Shown here: positions 9,442-17,520 of the stretch, one piece after another
Numbering within the stretch: position 1 is the first letter of the stretch
Layout of the letters: the number at the start of each line of letters is the position of its first letter
From: Tropheryma whipplei str. Twist
GTDB taxonomy: Bacteria; Actinomycetota; Actinomycetes; Actinomycetales; Microbacteriaceae
NCBI RefSeq assembly: GCF_000007485.1
Contig: NC_004572.3
Location: 806,001 to 870,000, forward strand
Reading direction: 5' to 3'
Length of the DNA stretch: 64,000 bases
Program-made: the position numbers and the translations under genes
The notes under the pieces: generated by a model
Database searches by the model: none
What the model was told of the DNA's origin: nothing
Seen by the model: the letters and a program-made list of their open reading frames with translations, nothing else

Positions 9442-9900
9442 TCAGTCTACGATGCTAGCAATGAGCTCAAGCTCAACAGGCGCGTTCAGTGGCAGAGCTG
9501 ATACACCAACAGCAGAGCGGGCATGGCCTGCCCCAAACACTTTACTCAGCAAGCAACTAGCACCGTCAATAACCTGTGGCTGGCCTGTAAAACCTGGCGC
9601 TGAGGCAACAAATCCCGTAATTTTTACAATGGCAGATATCAAGTCGAGATCACCTATTAGGTGTTTTATCGCAGATAGTGCATTCAATGCGCATATCTCA
9701 GCTAGATCACGTGCATCAGCAATAGAAACGCTATCGGCAACAAGACCTTCTTGCTGTAAAACCCCGTTCACAAACGGGAGTTGTCCAGAGGTGAACACAA
9801 AACCTCTACATGAAACAGCTGGCACATAGGCAGCAACAGGGCGCGCAAGATCTGGTAACTTTTTGCCAAGCGCCTGTAACTTTTCTTCAAAATTTCCCAT
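9442..9900 (-). CDS. RidA family (YjgF/YER057c/UK114) protein
   Basis: A 152-residue RidA-like protein of the kind that hydrolyses reactive enamine/imine intermediates from PLP enzymes. It shows the family pattern: VAAYVPAVSCRGFVFTSGQLPFVNGV, then CALNALSAIKHLIGDLDLI and a C-terminal KVFGAGHARSAVGVSALPLNAPVELELIA. The common C-terminal arginine is represented by HARSAVGV. It is longer than the classic 130-residue form and belongs to the long actinobacterial subgroup that sits near DUF4177 and ponA. Confidence 0.85.
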   Translation of the reverse strand: MGNFEEKLQALGKKLPDLARPVAAYVPAVSCRGFVFTSGQLPFVNGVLQQEGLVADSVSIADARDLAEICALNALSAIKHLIGDLDLISAIVKITGFVASAPGFTGQPQVIDGASCLLSKVFGAGHARSAVGVSALPLNAPVELELIASIVD

Positions 9901-9915
9901 AAATCAATAACCACC

Positions 9916-9951
9916 ATTCTATTCACGGGACTAATTCTATTCAGGGGACTA
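9916..9951. repeat. 18-bp tandem duplication upstream of ridA
   Basis: Two adjacent 18-bp units, attctattcacgggacta and attctattcaggggacta, differ at one base. They are flanked by a second direct repeat, caataacca, at 9904-9912 and 9956-9964. The whole lies in the 178-bp gap between ridA and the DUF4177 gene, just upstream of the ridA start. Confidence 0.85.
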
Positions 9952-10078
9952 TTTGCAATAACCATCCGTGGCGTGCATTGCAAAATAACTCTCTTGGTGT
10001 ATGTCCATGCATCAAATAGGCGCCCCAGAAGGAATATACATTTCGATAGAGGGTCAAAATCATTCAATCAACCAAATG

Positions 10079-10234
10079 TCAAGCGGAAAGCGGACGCTTC
10101 ATGTACGCAACAAGTCCGCCTTCGCTATTTGTTACAACGGTGACAAGCTCCCATCCTCGCTGACCCCATGTATTCAATATTGCCTGTGTATTGTGCACTA
10201 TCAGTGGGGTTGTGCAATATTCCCATTTCAACAA
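10079..10234 (-). CDS. DUF4177 small protein
   Basis: A 51-residue gene. After TTG TTG AAA the product reads WEYCTTPLIVHNTQAILNTW, then GQRGWELVTVV and GGLVAYMKRPLSA, which is the DUF4177 pattern (WEY start, WGxxGWELV, C-terminal KRP). A GGAGG ribosome binding site (10240-10244) precedes the two possible TTG starts at 10234 and 10231; the second has the better 8-nt spacing. The gene occurs with ridA and ponA in related Actinobacteria. Its function is unknown. Confidence 0.88.
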   Translation of the reverse strand: MLKWEYCTTPLIVHNTQAILNTWGQRGWELVTVVTNSEGGLVAYMKRPLSA

Positions 10235-10479
10235 AACGTCCTCCAGATCCTGACTCTAAAAGCATAAACCCATTTGAAGATGAACGCAGTCCATACAGGA
10301 TCGATTACACCTGTTCTGTATATGCCATAGTGTATTGCTGAATTCAATTGCTTGCCATTGAAGCACACGGCCTCACTTAACTCACGCTCCCATCGTGTTC
10401 TACTGAAATAAGTTTTATAGAATCTAGGTATGGCCAAACTGGATTGCTTCCGTCGTGCTGGATAATTTTGTAAGAGAAA
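10235..10479. other. Divergent intergenic region, DUF4177 / ponA
   Basis: About 245 bp between the DUF4177 gene (minus) and ponA (plus). No convincing gene is present. Related genomes often have a whiB gene near here, but neither strand shows its cysteine cluster or GxWGG motif. GATAAT at 10461-10466, 13 nt before the ponA ATG, is the best -10 box seen. Confidence 0.5.
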
Positions 10480-13110
10480 ATGCTCAAACACTGGCTTAGA
10501 CTTCTTTGGATTTGTACTATCTCCGGGGTTGTACTTGCGTCAGGAATGGTACCGGCACTAGCTTTCGCGACCTTTGCGATCAGCAGAGAAGTTAACAAGA
10601 GTCTCCCATCCTTTCTTGATGCAGACGATTTATCTCAGAAATCTGTTATTTATGGGATAAATCGCCAAACTGGCAAACCCGTGGAGATTGCAAGTTTCTA
10701 CACTCAAAACCGCATTGACGTGTCGCTTGATGAAATTTCACTCTTCGTAAGAGACGCGGCAATTGCTGTGGAAGATCCCCGTTTTTACACTAATCACGGG
10801 GTTGATTTAACCGGCTCATTCAGGGCGTTGTTATCAAACCTCCTGAGTGGCGGTGGCTCGATTCAAGGTGGCTCGTCCATTACGCAACAATATGTGAAGA
10901 ATATGCTCCTTCAGAGGTGTGAAATTATATCGCCAGTAAAACCATCTAAGCCCGAGGTAAAAAGTTCCGAAAGGGACAAAGAGATATACGCACGAGCTTT
11001 GAAAAAATACAATACTGATGTTGCTCGGCGCTCTAAGTGTATACGTGATGTTGTTGGCGTAAGCCTACAGAGAAAAATACGTGAAGTATTTCTTGCATTG
11101 CAGGTAAATAGGAATCTAAGTAAAAATACTGTTCTTAGAAATTACCTTAACATCGTGAATTATGGAGGCTCCATTTATGGAATAGAGGCGGCCAGTAGGT
11201 ACTATTTCAGTAAGCATGCCAAGGATTTAACCCTTCCCGAGGCAGCAACACTGATTGGCATAATAAATAGCCCCTCCGTCCTCCGTATAGATAGGCCAGA
11301 TAATCCGAATAATGGCAAAAAAAATGGTTATCGGCAAGCAAAGGCTCGCCGAGACTACGTCTTAAAAAGGATGCTTGTTATCGGAAAGATAACAGAAGAT
11401 CAGTATAAGAAAGCTGAGAAAACCCAGATTGAACCTCGTATAACTTACCCAGAGTACGGATGTGCACCGGCGGGTAACGCTGCATTTTTCTGTGATTATA
11501 TCCAACATCTTATTCTGGATAATAGTGCATTCGGCAAAACCCGTGCAGAACGTAAATTCAGTCTGATGCGTGGTGGATATCGGATATATACAACCCTGGA
11601 TATTGCCCTACAAAATAAAGCTGCAGAAGCTATGAGTAATTATTTTCCCTCATTTGTAAGGGGTCTTTCTGCGGGTGCCGCACTGGTAACCGTTGAGCCG
11701 GGGACAGGTAACCTTCTTGCAATGGTTCAGAATACAAAATACAGTCAGGACCCCGCTGTTCTCGAAGACCCGAGCTACAGTGCGGTAAACCTGAGTACGG
11801 ACTTTGATTACGGTGGATCAAGCGGATTTCAAGTAGGGTCGACCTACAAATTATTTACCCTTATTGCTTGGCTTAGAGCTGGAAAGAGTCTGAATACGGT
11901 GGTTGATTCTGCATACGACAGAAACAAACAGTCCAAAGCGTTTTCGCTCGGAGATTTCAAAAATACCTGCACAGACCCCGGGGCTCTCAAGCCATACAGG
12001 GGAGCATATGAAGTGAAAAACGCAGCTGGGACAAAAAATTTTACTGTAATGAATGCCACCAAACAGTCTGTTAACACCGCCTACATGGCAATGGCGCTTC
12101 AGCTTGATCTTTGCGACGTTAAGAAAGCAGCCTTGGATACGGGGCTTGCGCCGGCGAACATAGCTTCCGGGGAGGATCTTATTTCATCGCCTTCATCCAT
12201 TCTTGGCATAAATCAAATTTCTCCACTCAAAATGGCTGAGGCTTATGCGACAATTGCAGCAGGGGGACGACATTGTCCTACAAGAGCAATAATAAAAATT
12301 CTCGATAGACATGGTAAAGAGGTGCCAATACCGAGGACTGACTGCAAAGACGTGATATCGCAAGACGTCAATGCAGCAACTGCATGGGCATTAAAACAAG
12401 TAATAACCGGCGGCACGGCAACTCAGGCTAATCCGCGTGATGGTATTGAACATATAGCAAAGACAGGCACAACAGACAATGCGGCTGATTCATGGATCAT
12501 AGGGGGCAGCACAAAGGCCGTTACAGCAATATGGACCGGCGTAACAACAAACCGAGCAAACTTCTCGCAATACGGTAGGTACCTGAGAGGGAAAGCAGGT
12601 GTGTACCCTTTCTATAACGTCAGATATCTTATTTGGCGGGAGGTTATGCGTTACGCAGATTCCTTATATCCGGGGTCAAGATTTCCAGCTCCTGACCCAA
12701 AGTATCTGGTTATGACAAACGTAATAGTTCCAAACGTAATAGGTATGACCAAAGAAGAAGCGAAACTTGCATTAGAGCAAATCGGGTTGGTATACGAGGA
12801 AAAGCCTGGGGAGGAGGTCACAAATGATCAGACTGTGACCAATACAGATCCATCGCCTGGCAGTTCTGTCCCTCAGGGCACAAGCGTTACCGTAATGTAT
12901 GCATCAGATCAGTCATTTACCATTCCAAACGTAATAGGTATGACCAAAGAAGAAGCGGTACGCTTGCTCTCGGGGCAGAAGCTAAATATAAGCGAAATAA
13001 AGGTTTCTAGCCCAACCTTGGCAGGCAAGGTAATCTCTGTTCTTCCCGGGGTTGGCACATCAATTAGCTCTAATTCAGTGATAACAATAACTGTTGGTAA
13101 GCGAGACTAG
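10480..13110 (+). CDS. ponA: Bifunctional penicillin-binding protein 1 with PASTA domains
   Basis: Class A PBP of 876 residues that polymerises and cross-links peptidoglycan outside the membrane. It has an N-terminal membrane anchor (about 5-30) and a GT51 glycosyltransferase with AVEDPRFYTNHGVD and GGSSITQQYVKN. The transpeptidase has SxxK (GSTYKLF), SxN (SVNTAY) and KTG (KTGTTD). Two C-terminal PASTA modules follow (each beginning IPNVIGMTKEEA or VPNVIGMTKEEA). The two modules share an exact 35-bp DNA repeat. Upstream sequence carries a GATAAT box 13 nt before the ATG and no clear Shine-Dalgarno, so the 5' leader is probably very short. Confidence 0.96.
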   Translation: MLKHWLRLLWICTISGVVLASGMVPALAFATFAISREVNKSLPSFLDADDLSQKSVIYGINRQTGKPVEIASFYTQNRIDVSLDEISLFVRDAAIAVEDPRFYTNHGVDLTGSFRALLSNLLSGGGSIQGGSSITQQYVKNMLLQRCEIISPVKPSKPEVKSSERDKEIYARALKKYNTDVARRSKCIRDVVGVSLQRKIREVFLALQVNRNLSKNTVLRNYLNIVNYGGSIYGIEAASRYYFSKHAKDLTLPEAATLIGIINSPSVLRIDRPDNPNNGKKNGYRQAKARRDYVLKRMLVIGKITEDQYKKAEKTQIEPRITYPEYGCAPAGNAAFFCDYIQHLILDNSAFGKTRAERKFSLMRGGYRIYTTLDIALQNKAAEAMSNYFPSFVRGLSAGAALVTVEPGTGNLLAMVQNTKYSQDPAVLEDPSYSAVNLSTDFDYGGSSGFQVGSTYKLFTLIAWLRAGKSLNTVVDSAYDRNKQSKAFSLGDFKNTCTDPGALKPYRGAYEVKNAAGTKNFTVMNATKQSVNTAYMAMALQLDLCDVKKAALDTGLAPANIASGEDLISSPSSILGINQISPLKMAEAYATIAAGGRHCPTRAIIKILDRHGKEVPIPRTDCKDVISQDVNAATAWALKQVITGGTATQANPRDGIEHIAKTGTTDNAADSWIIGGSTKAVTAIWTGVTTNRANFSQYGRYLRGKAGVYPFYNVRYLIWREVMRYADSLYPGSRFPAPDPKYLVMTNVIVPNVIGMTKEEAKLALEQIGLVYEEKPGEEVTNDQTVTNTDPSPGSSVPQGTSVTVMYASDQSFTIPNVIGMTKEEAVRLLSGQKLNISEIKVSSPTLAGKVISVLPGVGTSISSNSVITITVGKRD
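12728..12957 (+). repeat. Two identical 35-bp segments in the PASTA modules of ponA
   Basis: Positions 12728-12762 and 12923-12957 are identical over 35 bp (beginning ttccaaacgtaatagg), 195 bp apart, which is exactly 65 codons or one PASTA module. The rest of the two modules has diverged. Identity at synonymous positions suggests recent gene conversion or duplication. Confidence 0.92.
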
Positions 13111-13213
13111 TGATACCTGTGCTATTTGTGTTGTTCGGGCAAGATTTCAGGGTTTATAGGATGCTTGTGTGCCGTAAGTATCCGCAGACTAAAATAGTCA
13201 ATGAAATTATGCA

Positions 13214-14098
13214 ATGGGATACAAGAAGATAGTTTTGAAGGCAGCTACCCTGGGGCTGGGTGCTGCGGGAATATGGGCTATTTGTTTCGAGCGGAATCTG
13301 TTTACTCTTCGGCATTTTAGAATTCCGGTTCTGAAAAAGGGTAGTAAGCCCATTCGCATACTGCACCTGTCTGATATTCATATCACATCATGTCAGGGGG
13401 GTAAGAAAAATTGGCTTCAGTCCCTTGCGCAGCTCAAGCCTGATTTTATTATCAATACAGGTGATAACTTGGGTCATGCACAAGGCTTTGGGATATTTTG
13501 CGACTCAATGCGCAGTTTCTGCGGAATACCGGGAGCCTTTGTCAATGGATCAAACGACTATTTCGAGCCGTATTTTAAGAATCCATTTGCCTATCTGTTT
13601 GGACACAGTAAGACTAAGGCATCTGCCAAGGCACTTGATACGGATAGACTGCGCGGGTTCTTGACAGGCGAGATGAAATGGATAGATCTAAATAATCGGC
13701 AATCACACATCAGGATAAACGGTTCCGTGATAAAGCTCATTGGAGTTGATGATCCGCACTGTGGTTACGACAAACTTGAGGAAGTGCTGCCGGTAAGAGG
13801 CAGCTCTGATGTTGTACTCGGGCTTACGCACGCACCATACAGAAGGGTGCTTGACGCGTACGCAAAGTCGGGTGTTCATGTTATTTTTGCCGGTCATACA
13901 CACGGCGGGCAGGTAAACCTGTTTGGGGCACTAACTACAAATTGTGACTTACCCAGATTCCAGGCAAAGGGCCTGAGCGGATGGCATTCTGAAACGAGCA
14001 CCTCGTGGCTGCACGTTTCCGCTGGTGTTGGAACATCGGTTTACGCCCCGTTTCGGTTTGCATGTAAACCTGAAGCGTCATTGATAGAGCTTGTTTAG
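13214..14098 (+). CDS. Membrane-anchored metallophosphoesterase
   Basis: A 294-residue calcineurin-type phosphoesterase. An N-terminal hydrophobic segment (about 7-24) anchors it. Metal-binding motifs are all present: LSDIHIT, NTGDNL, NGSNDY, GLTHAP and GHTHGGQVNLFG. The product is of the YkuE/Rv3683 kind found directly after ponA in many Actinobacteria. The substrate is unknown; cell-wall or phospholipid phosphoesters are possible. The start is ATG at 13214; an earlier in-frame start was not found. Confidence 0.88.
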   Translation: MGYKKIVLKAATLGLGAAGIWAICFERNLFTLRHFRIPVLKKGSKPIRILHLSDIHITSCQGGKKNWLQSLAQLKPDFIINTGDNLGHAQGFGIFCDSMRSFCGIPGAFVNGSNDYFEPYFKNPFAYLFGHSKTKASAKALDTDRLRGFLTGEMKWIDLNNRQSHIRINGSVIKLIGVDDPHCGYDKLEEVLPVRGSSDVVLGLTHAPYRRVLDAYAKSGVHVIFAGHTHGGQVNLFGALTTNCDLPRFQAKGLSGWHSETSTSWLHVSAGVGTSVYAPFRFACKPEASLIELV

Positions 14099-14305
14099 TA
14101 TCAAACGGCCATATGGCTTACTTTATCGTCTAAATACAGAGGTCTGATATCCCGGAATTGCCGCCTTGCCCAGTTATTTACCCAGTATTGACTCATTTTC
14201 TTGCCCAACTGCATGGGCTGAGTAAGTCTAACTCTAGGAGGTATGTGTATCTAGCCAATAGACCCAAACTTCAAAAGTAAAATTAAGTCGCATTGTTCTT
14301 TATTT

Positions 14306-14379
14306 CGGGGTGTGGCGCAGCTTGGTAGCGCGCCTCGTTCGGGACGAGGAGGTCGTGGGTTCAAATCCCGCCACCCCGA
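14306..14379 (+). tRNA. tRNA-Pro (anticodon CGG)
   Basis: A 74-nt cloverleaf: acceptor CGGGGTG pairs with CACCCCG, discriminator A, anticodon stem CCTCG/CGAGG with loop ttcggga giving CGG, and T-arm GTGGGTTCAAATCCCGC. No CCA is encoded. The 207 bp upstream (14099-14305) hold no gene that I can support. Confidence 0.96.
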
Positions 14380-14453
14380 CGTTGATAAAAGCCACTGCAT
14401 CACTGAAAGTCAATACAGAAGGCATTTCTAAGTTCCGGCGAGAGGCTTCTTGT

Positions 14454-15467
14454 CTATTGTGATTTTAGGGCAAACTCAGCTATTTCAAGCGCATTTAACG
14501 CGGCACCTTTACGCAAATTATCACCAGAGATGAACATAACAAGGCCCATATTATGGGGAACTGATTGATCCGTTCGTAGCCTACCGACAAGCGTAACGTT
14601 CTTGCCTGTTGCACTTATCGGGTTTGGTACATCGCAAAGTTCAACACCGTCAGCTTTAGAAAGGATCTGCCCTGCCTGTCCGGGTGATATTGGGTTTTCA
14701 AATTCGGCGTGAATTGCAAGAGAATGACCTGTAAAAACCGGAATGCGAACGCATGTTGCAGATACCAGTAAATCCGGAATATTGAGTATTTTTCTTGACT
14801 CATCACGTAACTTTTTTTCTTCTTCTGTCTCAAAATCGCCTGCAATGCTGCCAGCGACCGGAATGGCATTAAACGCTATCGGATTAGGGTATACCTTTGA
14901 GGCAGGGAAGTCACACCCTCCATATAAAAGATCAGACATCTTTGGGGCGACATGAAGGGTTTGTGTGATAAGTTCGTTTATACCTGCAAACCCTGACCCC
15001 GAGACGGCCTGATAAGTAGAGAACACAACACGTTTCAGGGAAAATACATCATGCAAGGGTTTTAGAACCGGCATACTGATCATGGTTGTACAATTCGGAT
15101 TCGCAACAATACCAGTTTTTGTTTGCAGGATCTGATCGGGATTTACCTGACTGACAACCAGCGGGGTGCCGGGGTCCATACGGAAGGCTGAAGAGTTGTC
15201 AACAACCAGTGCGCCAGCCTTTGCAAATTGCGGGGCAAAATTACGTGATACATTTGCACCCGCGGAAAAAATGGCAATGTCTATTCCCGAAAAATCCTTA
15301 TCAATAAGTGTTTCAACCGGTACTTTCTTGCCATAGAAATCTAGAGTTCTACCTTCATAGGATGCAAAGAAGCGGATTGAATCAACCGGAAAATGCCTTT
15401 CGACGATAAGTGAGCGCAGGATGATACCAACCTGCCCCGTAGCCCCGATAATTGCCAGCGATGTCAT
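14454..15467 (-). CDS. asd: Aspartate-semialdehyde dehydrogenase
   Basis: Reduces aspartyl phosphate to aspartate semialdehyde, the branch point to diaminopimelate for peptidoglycan and to lysine, threonine and methionine. The 337-residue length is normal. Motifs: nucleotide-binding IIGATGQVG at the N-terminus, the active-site cysteine in NPNCTT near 125, SGSGFAG, and the C-terminal H in RIPVFTGHSLAIHAEF. It overlaps lysC by 4 bp, so the two are translationally coupled. Confidence 0.96.
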   Translation of the reverse strand: MTSLAIIGATGQVGIILRSLIVERHFPVDSIRFFASYEGRTLDFYGKKVPVETLIDKDFSGIDIAIFSAGANVSRNFAPQFAKAGALVVDNSSAFRMDPGTPLVVSQVNPDQILQTKTGIVANPNCTTMISMPVLKPLHDVFSLKRVVFSTYQAVSGSGFAGINELITQTLHVAPKMSDLLYGGCDFPASKVYPNPIAFNAIPVAGSIAGDFETEEEKKLRDESRKILNIPDLLVSATCVRIPVFTGHSLAIHAEFENPISPGQAGQILSKADGVELCDVPNPISATGKNVTLVGRLRTDQSVPHNMGLVMFISGDNLRKGAALNALEIAEFALKSQ

Positions 15468-16720
15468 ACACGGCCTTCAGAGTGCACAACTGCACGCAGG
15501 TCAGCATCGAGGCCAAAGGAAGTGTGAATTAAACGAGCAACCTCTGCTACAACATTGGCCCTTACAACAAAAGAGATTCGCATCTCACTGGTAGATATCA
15601 TTTCTACATTTACTTTGGCATCAGATAATAACCGAAAGAGCTGAGCGGATATATCAGCAGAATGTTGAATTCCAGAACCCACAACGGTTATTTTGCCAAC
15701 TTCATCATCGTACTGAAGATCCTTATACCCGATTCGCGTCTGATTTTCTCGAAGGGCGCTCGTAACCGCTGGACCTTGGGCCTTAGGTGATGTAAAGGAT
15801 AAGTCTATAAAACCTGTATTACTTGAGGAAAAGTTCTGTACTATGTTATCCACTGCCACCTCTGCAACAGACAGAGCAGAGAATACCTCAGCTGCACTTC
15901 CTGGAATGTCAGGCAAGCCAACAATCGTAATTCTTGCCTGACTTGTGTCTGTTGCAATACCGGTTATAACAGGCTCTTCCATTGCTTCTCCTTCGTTACA
16001 CAGTATTGTTCCGGATGTATCAGAAAACGTTGATCCAACCTTGACTGAAACATTGTGTCTCTTTGCAAAAACGACTGAACGTAAACTTAAAATACGTGCA
16101 CCAGCAGTTGATAGCTCGAGCATATGGTCGATTGGTATTGATTCGAGCAACCGTGCCTTAGGCACTATTCTCGGATCTGCTGTAAATACCCCCTCGACAT
16201 CAGAATATATCTCACATCTGTCAGCTTTCAGTGCAGCTGCTAGAGCCACGGCAGTCGTATCTGACCCCCCACGACCAAGGGTGGTTACCTGACCTTTTCG
16301 ATTAACGCCTTGGAAGCCAGCAACAACCGCAATCTCCCCTGCGTTAAGCGCATCTTCTATCGGGGTAGGTGTTATGGTGATAATTCGCGCATTACAATGA
16401 TGCTCATCTGTTACAATCCCAGCCTGAGCGGCCGTAAAAGATCGGGCAGAAAGGCCAATAGAGTTTATGGCCATCGCCAGAAGCGAAGCCGTCACACATT
16501 CACCCGTTGAGAGTAAGACATCCAACTCACGTCTCTCTGGCTCAACAGAAACTTCATGAGCAAGAGTTAGAAGCCTATCGGTAGTACTCCCCATCGCAGA
16601 TACTACAACAACCAGCCGATTGTTACCGTAATACGCACAAGAAACACGTTCGGCGACTCTCTTGAGGTTATTGGCACTGGCAAGCGATGACCCGCCGTAT
16701 TTCTGAACTATCAGGCTCAA
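15464..16720 (-). CDS. lysC: Aspartate kinase
   Basis: Phosphorylates aspartate in the first step of the aspartate family pathway. 418 residues with N-terminal VQKYGGSSLA, STGE, GRGGSDTTAVALAAAL, and a C-terminal pair of ACT domains (from about 265: ITIVGLPDIPGSAAEVFSAL and ITVVGSGIQH), implying feedback control by amino acids. The start is TTG with GGAGA a few bases upstream. In a reduced genome this pair is probably kept for diaminopimelate. Confidence 0.96.
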   Translation of the reverse strand: MSLIVQKYGGSSLASANNLKRVAERVSCAYYGNNRLVVVVSAMGSTTDRLLTLAHEVSVEPERRELDVLLSTGECVTASLLAMAINSIGLSARSFTAAQAGIVTDEHHCNARIITITPTPIEDALNAGEIAVVAGFQGVNRKGQVTTLGRGGSDTTAVALAAALKADRCEIYSDVEGVFTADPRIVPKARLLESIPIDHMLELSTAGARILSLRSVVFAKRHNVSVKVGSTFSDTSGTILCNEGEAMEEPVITGIATDTSQARITIVGLPDIPGSAAEVFSALSVAEVAVDNIVQNFSSSNTGFIDLSFTSPKAQGPAVTSALRENQTRIGYKDLQYDDEVGKITVVGSGIQHSADISAQLFRLLSDAKVNVEMISTSEMRISFVVRANVVAEVARLIHTSFGLDADLRAVVHSEGRV

Positions 16721-16803
16721 CAGTTCTCCAAACTACAAGGATCTTAAAGTCCGACTTGCTAATAAAACAAAATCTGAACAGCGATGCGTTCGAACGGAGC
16801 CCG

Positions 16804-16892
16804 CAAGACCCCCGCACACCCGCCAGAGCCGAGCTACCCTTGCTTTATTCCTAACCTGGGGGAGTTCACCCGGGTAACGCCGCGCGGAGGCA
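16804..16892 (-). ncRNA. ffs: Signal recognition particle 4.5S-type RNA
   Basis: The minus strand of the lysC-recR gap reads CCTCCGCGCGGCGTTACCCG, GGTGAACTCCCCCAGG, then the apical part TTAGGAATAAAGCAAGGGTA and CTCTGGCGGGTGTGCGGGGG. This is the actinobacterial small SRP RNA: the GGAA tetraloop, the AGCA internal loop, and 5' and 3' arms that pair (CCTCCGCGCG with TGTGCGGGGG, with G-T pairs). Exact ends are approximate. The stem next to the tetraloop is tta/taa, more AT-rich than in related RNAs. Confidence 0.88.
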
Positions 16893-16915
16893 AACTAATT
16901 GTACATCGTAAATGG

Positions 16916-17512
16916 TTAATTTATATATTGCCTACCCTCGAGTGCCCTACCGAGGGTAATTTCGTCCGCGTATTCAAGATCACTTCCAACCGGGAGGCCT
17001 GAGGCAAGTTTAGAAACTCTTATTCGCATAGCTGAAATGACCCTTGCTATATAGCTTGCCGTCGCCTCGCCTTCCATATTTGGGTCTGTCGCCAGAACAA
17101 CCTCTGTTATTGTGCCATCGGCCAGCCGCTGTAAAAGCTGCCTTATGTTAAGGTCATCAGGGCCTACCCCATCTATTGGGCTGATTGCACCCCCCAGAAC
17201 ATGGTACAGGCCAGAAAATTCGCGCGTTTTCTCTATTGCAACAACATCCTTTGGCTCTTCAACAACGCAAATTACCCCCCTATCACGCCTCGGATCCGAG
17301 CAAATTACACACTCATCTTCTTCCGAGAAATTGCCACAAACCTTACAGAACTGCACCTGTTTTCTAACAGACTGGAGAGTCTCAGATAGCCTGTCGATAT
17401 CAAAACTCGGGTTCTGCAAAATGAAGAAGGTAATGCGCTGTGCAGACTTCGGACCTATGCCGGGTAGCTTGCCAAGCTCACGTATTAGATCCTGAACTAT
17501 GCGAACATACAT
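16916..17512 (-). CDS. recR: Recombination mediator protein RecR
   Basis: 198 residues, normal for RecR, which with RecO loads RecA at gaps. Features in order: helix-hairpin-helix [17 protein letters not shown], a C4 zinc motif [16 protein letters not shown], Toprim domain with [14 protein letters not shown] and [15 protein letters not shown], and the C-terminal [14 protein letters not shown]. It follows dnaX by 8 bp, the usual dnaX-recR operon; no ybaB gene lies between them. Confidence 0.96.
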   Translation of the reverse strand: MYVRIVQDLIRELGKLPGIGPKSAQRITFFILQNPSFDIDRLSETLQSVRKQVQFCKVCGNFSEEDECVICSDPRRDRGVICVVEEPKDVVAIEKTREFSGLYHVLGGAISPIDGVGPDDLNIRQLLQRLADGTITEVVLATDPNMEGEATASYIARVISAMRIRVSKLASGLPVGSDLEYADEITLGRALEGRQYIN

Positions 17513-17520
17513 TCTCTAAG

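Noticed and set aside
10235-10479. Possible whiB gene between DUF4177 and ponA
   Set aside because: Relatives often have whiB nearby, but no four-cysteine pattern or GxWGG motif was found on either strand.
14099-14305. Possible small gene with AGGAGG near 14236, before tRNA-Pro
   Set aside because: The ATG after the binding site meets a stop after two codons; a 30-codon TTG frame has no support.
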